Shown here in pieces: positions 56,613 to 64,000 of a DNA stretch of 64,000 nt. The notes beneath the pieces are model-generated. The model was given only the letters and a program-made list of their open reading frames with translations. It had not been told where the DNA came from and searched no databases. This DNA comes from Selaginella moellendorffii. Its lineage: Eukaryota > Streptophyta > Lycopodiopsida > Selaginellales > Selaginellaceae. How positions within the stretch are numbered: position 1 is the first letter of the stretch; every line of letters begins with the position of its first letter. The DNA lies in NCBI RefSeq assembly GCF_000143415.4, contig NW_003314272.1, positions 2,133,728 through 2,197,727 on the forward strand, given 5' to 3'. The position numbers and the translations under genes were made by a program.

Positions 56613-59292
56613 ACTTCACCACCCATAGACGAAGTTCGATGTCCTCATCGAACGGTAAACCCTTTTATAAAGTAACACCCGCAGGTATTACCATTCCCAT
56701 CCTTGGCACCCGGCCAATATTTGTTTATGGTTTGACCCCGAAGGCTCACCATGCCTTGTCCATCCTCTAAGGAGGATAGTCTCTCCAACTTAGAAACTGA
56801 TTGGACCACTTGGGGTGGTTCTTTCCGTTTATTGGTTTAGTTCTCGCTAAACCCGTTAGAGGCACCCTCTCTAACTCAATTCCACTACTCATTCTTGAGT
56901 AGTCACAAATTCCATTGATCTACCTTTGCACTTTGGAACGTTTACTTTTGACTTCTTAAAGTCAATTTCCTAGGTGTTTCCGACACCTTGCCTTGCACAT
57001 TTTGTGCAACTCCACTTCCCCTCCTAGGAAGTTCTTTACTCGAGGACACCCTCATCCTCTTTTCTATTTTTGGTGCCACCATTGGCATTACATTCCATTT
57101 ATCATTATTTGTGCTAGGGCTGTCCACGGCCCTATCTTTTGGCTACTTAGTTGCTCCCTCACTTGGAGCCTTTCTTTTGCCAAATTGGAGCACTTGGGAA
57201 TCCATCCTTGGAAGTCCACTTCTTTTTCTGCAATTCGTTAGCATCAAACACATTAGTGTTCCTTGGCTAACTTTGCCACTTGGATTCTTTCCAATGGATT
57301 CCACGGCTCTATCTTGGGCACTCGTCTTTTGCTCCTATCTTTGGATTGTTGCACCAAGCAACATAGGATCGCCACCTCCATTTTTGAGGTTTCCTTTCAG
57401 TTCCATAACAAACATTTTGCTTTGCCAAGTTCAAAGGGTGTTCACCCCTAGTACGTCTCTTTAACATTTTCTGTCGTGGGCTCTATCCACGGCCCAACTT
57501 TTTGAGACCCTCCCTTGGATCTTTTATAGAGACTACTTTCCTTGGACTTACTATGCCATAGCATTGACATAGCTCATTTCCTTTAGGTGTGCTTCCCACT
57601 TGGTCACCTCAACCAAGCCACACCTTTATCAATAGTTCAAATCAACACTTTGAACTAGAAATTATATTCCTTAACACAAACAAAGACTTTGTCCTTGTTT
57701 AGCCACAAGATCACCTAGTGATCTTATCTTGACCCCTTAATAGGTCTATCAATAGGGATTAGGTCTTCCAGACCCTTCTAAGTTGTTGACTATGACCCCG
57801 GGGGCATCCCCCACACTTGGCGGTGCGCCCAAGCTAGCCCTTCCGGCCAAGGATCCATAGCAACTGAGACTTGGGTGTCCCCATCTCATTCACCACGTCC
57901 TTGGTGCCCTTTGCACCAAGTGTTCAAGTTAGATATGCCGAGCTTTCACTCTAAGCAATCTAACCGTGCATCACGACTCCGAGGCATCCCTCGCTTGGCG
58001 GTGTGCCCAAACCAGTCCCCTCACTGAGAGTCCATGACCATCGAAATATGAGTGTCCTCATATTCCAAACCATCACCACGCCCTAGTGATTTGGGACTCG
58101 AACCCAAGCACTAGAGGGTCGGGACTCGAACCCAACCTCCGTATATGCATCTACGGACGGCATCACCCAGGATGCCTGGCGTGACTCCCCACGCCGGTGC
58201 ACCAACTTATACTCAAAGCGCGCTATAGATCACAGCTTAGGAACCCAGTTCCTCCACACGGCCAAGTCCTCTCACTTGACAAGTCTGTGATCATGCATGG
58301 ACTCCTCCATGCTTGGCCCCATGGCCCACCCTTTTGAAGTTATCACCTTCAACTAGGGCATTTGTTCCCTTGACTTGCCAATCTCGCTTTGGCAAGTCCT
58401 CCGACCACTGTAACATGGTTCCTGCATAAGCGTGAAAGCCCTTGATCATCGACTTTCGTTCAAAGCCCTCTCTTTGAACACTCGGGAACTACTTCCCTAA
58501 CCTTGATAGCCTTGCCTCATGGCAAGCTTCAAGACCACGCTTCTGCTGCGCCACTCTGATTTCACGTGTGCTTTGAACCATTTACACTTGGCCTTTCTAG
58601 GTACTAAGTTACCTAGAATCATCTTTGGGAACCTTGAAGGAACCCTGTCCCTTAGCTTGCTAAGGCCTCCCTTTTTGCAAGCTTTCCAATTACCATATAG
58701 TCTAACATGGACAATTCCATATTTTAGACTCTCCATGGCATCACGGTTGCTAGCGGCAACACCCTCGAGCTCCCACTTGATTCTCCACTCCCAACTGGCA
58801 TAACTACCCTTGGTTATGCCCTTCGATTCCTATGGTTTGGTTCTATCCCCTTACTACTTGCTTTTGGCTTCACACCTTTCCTTCGATCATTCTCCTCCCG
58901 ACTAGGAGGATAGCTTTACACTTTCTATCATGCCTTAGCAAGTATTCTTAGGGATGAACCTACCCAATAGCCTAGGGAGTGGTTCCTCAATCCAGGTATG
59001 CTCACCCTATAATCCCGCACACCGGGATTACATTGTTGTTTACGGGCCTTTACATGCCCATCACTAGCTTTGCCAAAATTCCAATTTTTTCTTTGTCCAA
59101 TTCGAGTAGACAGTCTTCTCCTGTCTCCGCCACTTTGGACATTTGGATAGTACCTTCTATCCATCATTCGCTAGAGACTTAATCCCTTGGGCCTTATCTA
59201 TTGCCCTCGCGACATCAAGCACCACCTCCTGGTGTTCTCGAGTGTTCGGGTGTCCCAATGATGGCTTCCTTGACAATGAGTACTCGCTGAGA
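56613..59292 (-). other. Non-coding internal region of an LTR element
   Basis: Homologous to 20590-22740 in inverted orientation. It contains paired words such as GGGGGCATCCCCCACACTTGG (57790-57810) and GACTCGAACCCAA (58093-58135, twice). No gag or pol motif is seen. It lies between LTR A and the primer site beside LTR B, so it is probably a long untranslated leader or a LARD-type interior. Frames in it are not convincing. Confidence 0.55.
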
Positions 59293-59309
59293 CTCATCCT
59301 CTGATACCA
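59293..59309 (-). promoter_or_regulatory. Primer-binding site beside LTR family B
   Basis: On the minus strand the sequence next to the LTR reads TGGTATCAGAGGATGAG. Its first 11 bases equal the classic initiator-tRNA-Met primer site. This makes 59312-60461 a 5' LTR of a minus-strand element. Confidence 0.85.
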
Positions 59310-59311
59310 AA

Positions 59312-60461
59312 TGTAGCGCACGTGGTTTTGACCCTTTATCCTATGGTGATTTACCATAGGATAACACCACGAAGCGGAACCTAAACCCTCTTTGTGCCAC
59401 ATGACAGATGCCACGTGTCACATGCCACGTGTCCATGCCACGTGTCCATAGGAACCCGAGGTTCAAGGCCTTGGGCCACTGAACAAACGAACGGTGCCAA
59501 ACTCCCAAGTATGGAGCCAAGGAGTGATGGAACTGAACCACGGAGCAACTCCTGAGCATACAGCCCAAGGAGCGAAGGGACAAAGGCCCGGAGTGACTTG
59601 GAATAGTCCTAGAGCAACCAGCATCCCAATGCTAGGACCAGCACGCAAAACGGAGCCAAACGGAGTCTGGTGCTATTTCAGCATACCGGTGGCCTAACGC
59701 GAGGACATGGGTACTCCACCAGCTAGCATGGAATGGAACTTGGGCTTAGACCCAAGCCGGACACAGAACAATGATAGGCACGCAAGCGGGAGCTAGACTA
59801 TGTCTCAGGTTGGTCGGCCATGCCCGACCTACCCACTATCCCTACTATACATTTGGAACCCCCCACAGCCCCCCCCCCCCCCCCTTGAGGAACACACACT
59901 TTGGGCTTTCACCCCAAGCCTCCCTTAGTATCAGGAGTTAGTCTCTGGGACAAGTTTGAAATTTACTAAATATGGAATGTCCCTAGATTGTGAATTTGGA
60001 CATGGGACAAACACCATTGTGTTCAGACCGATCTCTACATTCCGTAAATATGCCAAATGAGCAAATCTGGATACTTTCCATAAATAGCATTCGGGACCGA
60101 AATGAAACTAACACAAAAGGCATGATAGCGAGGGTGTTTGGTAGACACGATAAGCTATCATGTAGCGATATTGAGGGACCAATCTCAATATCGCGGGGGT
60201 TCTTGATACTAGCAAGTGCAAGCCAATGACTCAAGTTTCTCAAACCAGGCCGAGTATGCTCAGCAAGAAACACATAGGGTTCCTACCTTATGTTTATCCA
60301 ATCTAAGTGCATAGTCATTGACCAGTTTCTCAACTAGCTCAAGTGGGAACTGATAACGGGTCCAACAATACCGACCTCCTGCCATCGCGGCAGTAAGGTA
60401 AGAGTGTCCGTAAGGACTGGTCGACAGATAACTTTTGATACCCAAAGTCACATTCGCGACA
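59312..60461 (-). mobile_element. LTR family B, 5' LTR
   Basis: The 1.15-kb unit reads on the minus strand from TGTCGCGAATGTGAC to GTGCGCTACA, with the primer site adjoining its end. The partner copy is 33838-34956. It contains a CTATGGTGATTTACCATAGG inverted repeat near 59340 and a long C-run (59870-59884). Its right edge interrupts a TRIM at 60462. Because the outer flanks of the two family-B LTRs differ, the pair is either recombinant or from two insertions. Confidence 0.85.
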
Positions 60462-60936
60462 CTATTGACTAACAACCCCTTCTGAGCCAAGGGGAATCAG
60501 CACCTCCATTTCCGCACTGAATCTACCAATCCTTCCATTGTGTACACCAGTTATTCCATGTGAGGCAACTAGTCATCCACCCATACCACAGTCCCATGGT
60601 GGATACCTTCGTCCGTGGATACTCCACACAAGAGGAAGGACGTACGCATGGATGCCCAATATGTATGATTTTAAATTTAGGGGCAAGAATATACCTTACT
60701 CAAGGGTATATTATATTTTTAAGTAGCCACTAATCAATGGGAATCAAACTCGTGCTATTTGCTCTAATACCAACTGTAGCGCACCTTATCTCTCTCCCCT
60801 TAAGCCAACTGGAAAAGGGGCAATTGCTTAATGAAAGAGCCCTTAATGGCTATTTTATCCCCATTTATCCCCTAAGGTTCCAAAGATCCACGGTGACAGT
60901 ATATTCAAATCTCATCCCATGATCACATGCACTACA
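60462..60936 (-). mobile_element. Partial TRIM (5' LTR and interior)
   Basis: A minus-strand TRIM copy. The LTR is 60775-60936, with TGGTATTAGAGCAAAT (minus strand, about 60757-60772) as primer site beside it. The interior extends to 60462, where LTR B has replaced the other LTR. It includes GGTGGATACCTTCGTCCGTG (60600-60619), the empty site that dates and delimits the 12.74-kb insertion. Confidence 0.9.
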
Positions 60937-61746
60937 CTTAGTCATATATGAAGTGTGTTAGCTAAATAGATTAAATAGTGATGGCTAATCTAGCAAGTCT
61001 AATGTATTATATAGAACCCTTGTTATAAACCCTTGAATCGAATTAATATCAGCTATGGCTCTTTTCTTGATCTCTAGGATTTATGTGTTTGAGTTCCTCT
61101 TGATCTAAATAAATATACAAGTGTGAATATATGGGTGTATGGTGCCATATCTCACTAGGGAAGAAAGGTATATAGCCCTTCTGTGCTGTATCCTCCCACG
61201 CTCTTAGAATATTCCTGAATCTCACTCTCTTCAAGGTGTAATACAATAGACAACCACAAGTAGATCAAGTAATTATCTAGTGCTAATTTGTTCCTAGGAA
61301 ATAACCAATGGGAACCTTTGATATAGTCAAACTATACCTAAGAAAAGAGAGAGAAAAAGTGGTTGAAATGTGAAGAAAAGATGATAAGAAAAAAGAAAGA
61401 GAGAAAGACTAAAAAAATAGATATGAAAATGCCTCAAACTTTTAGTGGACGACTAATATTTTAGATGAGACCATCTTTATATTTTAAGTCTAGAAAATTA
61501 TAACCTATCCATGAAGAAGGTTTCCATCAAGTAGATGCCACCATTGGGGAAGAATAATGTCCTCAAAGCTTGTTTAGTATAAAAAATTTATATAAAAATT
61601 TACAAAATTTACAATGGTATCACATTGACACATGTACACAATCAAGTTGAGTCAAAAGTTTCTACTAAAATGAGTCATTTAAAAAAGATAAAGTGAATGA
61701 GAATGTATCTTTTGAGAAAGATGTTGATGAATTCAAATGATTGTCT
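60937..61746. other. AT-rich non-coding stretch
   Basis: I see no gene or structured repeat. The short minus-strand frame at 61049-61246 has no recognisable features. Confidence 0.4.
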
Positions 61747-61750
61747 AAAG

Positions 61751-62038
61751 ATGCTTTATTTCGTTAAAGTGGGACTTATTCAGTAAAGTGGGACATTAAT
61801 TAGCATGTGTCCACATGCCATTTCCTAGTACTTAATTAATATTTATTAATATTTCTATCAGTTTTTTAATTTATTTTTTTATATTTCACAATATTATAAC
61901 ATAAAATCATATGAAAAGTTTTTAATTTATAAATTATAAAGTTAAAACTTCAATTTTTTATTGTTGTTATAAAAATGGCATGTGGCCACACACCATAAGT
62001 GGGATAATGAAAAGTCCCACTTTAACGAAATAAAGCAT
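61751..62038. mobile_element. 288-bp MITE of the 12.74-kb transposon family
   Basis: Perfect 25-bp TIRs (ATGCTTTATTTCGTTAAAGT and five more bases; 61751-61775 and 62014-62038) match those of 36342-49081. The 4-bp duplication AAAG flanks it (61747-61750 and 62039-62042). Copies of the 22-bp palindrome lie inside each end (61800-61821 and 61975-61996), while the centre is AT-rich filler. It has no coding capacity and would be moved by the DUF7869-like transposase. It keeps exactly the TIR and one palindrome per end, so both are probably needed in cis. Confidence 0.95.
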
Positions 62039-62042
62039 AAAG

Positions 62043-64000
62043 TGGTGAAGTCCTTGAGAGTTATTATAGAAACTTGTCTAAAATATTTAAACCTTGGGGA
62101 AATACTCTAATAAGAGGAAAGTCAACTTGAATCCCAACGTAAAAGTTACATAAAGTCTTGAAAAAAAGTGTAAGGAACCAAAGGGAATAATTTAATAAAC
62201 AGTCCATTAAGGTTTAAATATAAAAGGAAATTACCTATAAACAAGACTGCACTTTTTTTTTTCCAATTGGTTGAATGTTTTAGGATATTTAAGGTTAAGC
62301 ATTCTTGACTTTGAGTAGTATTAAACTAGATGACTTTTTAAAAAATTCAAATTAAAAAATTTACATTTGGTATCAGAGGGGCATTAAATCCAATTCTATT
62401 CGTTAACTAAATAAAATCACATCATATATTAATTTTGACATTATATTTGGTATTTAAAAGTGTCTTATATTTAACTCTATTTAACGATCATTTAGTTTTC
62501 GTTCACAAGAGTATGAATTTACAAAGAAGCATAATAGATTGTAAGTAATCAAAGGGAATGCCAAAAGTTAAATTAAAAATCTTTTAAATAATGACAGAAA
62601 CTCCTTTGATTATGCCATTCTCCATTAACACATTTATTGCAACTAAATTAAGTGTTAAAAAGATAGTCTCTACTCCAATACTAACCACTATGGGAATGGA
62701 GGATGGAACTTCAAGCTTTATAAGAGGTGGGGGAATCTCCAAAAAATGTTAAAAGTCTTGGTAATCCACCAAAAACTGTTCTAAATTTAGTTAAGCATTT
62801 GTAATGGTCTTTATAAACTCAATATATATAAATCATTTGTAAGACTTGTCATCTTTTGGTTATTACTACTTATTATAATTTTTAAATCTATTGGAAGCTA
62901 AAATAAAGTCTCTAGTAAGACATATCTAAAATAGAGAGTATTGGTATTTTATAATATTCTATTGAGGTATTTACTGTGATACTAAATTATACTTCTAATG
63001 CTAAATTATCACTAAGCATTGTAACTAAAGATTCACAAGCATAATATGGTTATGTGATACAAACCTTGTTTGCTCCCAAAAAGTGTGCAAAAGTAATAGA
63101 ATTCAAATCTTAAGAGGTGGCTTTAACTATAAATTAATTTTCTTTTCTATAAAAGACTCACATAGGTGAAGAATAATGGGAGTCTTGATAGCTAAAATAT
63201 TTGTAACTAATGCTGTTATATTCGAAGTCCTAAAATTTTCATTTTTACTTGTACAACCTAAGATGGAAGAAGAGGTTGCCCTTGTACTTCTTTCTAACTT
63301 ATTTGTTCTCCTCCTAAATAGAAGTGAAACTCAAAAGAAGAAATATTATCAACAAATGTCCTCATAAAAACCCTTATAGCAAATAAATGTCGAGATCTCA
63401 ATTTAGGGACAATAAAGAATAGCTCAATAAAAAACTCAAAATAAAATCTAAATAAAGATTAAAAATGCTAGCTAAAAAATGTATAAATACATTCAAAACC
63501 TCATAAAAACAACATAAGGAGAGAAAAGTGATAAGATCTTTATAAAAAAGCACCAAAATTGCTTAAAAGAAAATTGTCATCAAGATCTCTTTAAAAGTGA
63601 AGAAAAAGATCCAAGAGAGTGCCTTAAAAATTGCAAGACAAAGAGAAAGAATTATTCAAAAACCATGATAATAAAAGCTAAATAAAATCTTCTAGAAGAA
63701 AGATTAAATGATGCAAGAAGACACTTGTTGGAAACCTCAAAGATGGATCATTCAAATGCAACAAAGAAAATTAGAAAAGGTAACTTATAGTGAACGTGAT
63801 AAACTTGCAATTATACCTTGGTGGACATCAAAATGAAATTCTCCTTTCTTGTCACAATCCTTGTACTAAATCTAAAGATTTTTTATTCCAAACAATAGAG
63901 AATAACAAGATTTACAAACCCATCCATTCAATTTGCCAACAAGAAGATAAATAAATCATAATAATAAGATTTGCAGTCATGAGTAAAGCCAAAGAAAAGT
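62043..64000. other. AT-rich non-coding stretch
   Basis: I see no convincing gene. The stretch 62250-62310 resembles 10056-10130 (CCAATYGGTTRARKGTTTTRGGATAT), so a further dispersed repeat is present, with a TGGTATCAGAGGGGCA primer-site-like word at 62369. The small frame at 63176-63367 lacks features. The sequence may be degraded retroelement DNA. Confidence 0.4.

Overview
The window is a dense nest of plant-type transposable elements with no recognisable host housekeeping gene. The source looks like a land plant (or at least a streptophyte). The signs are tRNA-Met primer sites of the plant retrotransposon type, a TRIM element, MULE and Ty3/gypsy (including Tat-like) elements, and a short run of the plant telomere unit TTTAGGG. 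Introns in the element genes are only 38-57 nt, which is unusually short for seed plants and recalls lycophytes such as Selaginella. I cannot name the species.

Layout: 1-2700 holds a broken ParB/methyltransferase-like gene (minus strand), divergent from a MULE transposase pseudogene at 3692-5990 (plus). A second copy of the same pair follows: MULE at 6615-8497 (minus) and ParB/methyltransferase at 11191-16472 (plus). A complete TRIM (8774-9503) lies between its genes and a solo LTR (14572-16378) splits its last exon. Zinc-finger-like genes, MULE fragments and a rearranged LTR-element copy fill 16.9-24.3 kb. A third MULE/ParB pair at 24.6-33.8 kb is interrupted by a small Ty3/gypsy element (28699-32566). 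From 33.8 to 60.5 kb lie parts of Tat-like gypsy elements: LTRs at 33838-34956 and 59312-60461, and pol at 49.75-53.9 kb on the minus strand. Into this a TRIM inserted (36000-49406), and into the TRIM a 12.74-kb DNA transposon inserted (36342-49081). A 288-bp MITE with the same terminal inverted repeats sits at 61751-62038.

The most interesting object is the 12.74-kb transposon. It has about 24-bp TIRs and a 4-bp target duplication. On the minus strand it carries a DUF7869-like transposase (one 937-codon frame with six internal stops). Divergently on the plus strand it carries a multi-exon gene that reads as a ParB-like domain followed by a degenerate DNA-methyltransferase-like domain, and then an FCP1/SCP-like HAD phosphatase. 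It is peppered with about 24 copies of a 22-bp palindrome (half-site ATGGCATGAGG and its complement). The palindrome occurs in very short introns, in non-coding DNA and even in reading frame. Apart from the matching MITE, I did not see this palindrome elsewhere in the window.

The MULE-based elements have an unrelated transposase but the same plan: a divergent ParB/methyltransferase-like gene with palindromic arrays in or near its first intron. I infer a recurring, possibly undescribed module of transposase, ParB-methyltransferase-like protein and palindromic sites. Domain assignments rest on motif reading by eye and need profile searches. Most copies are decayed.
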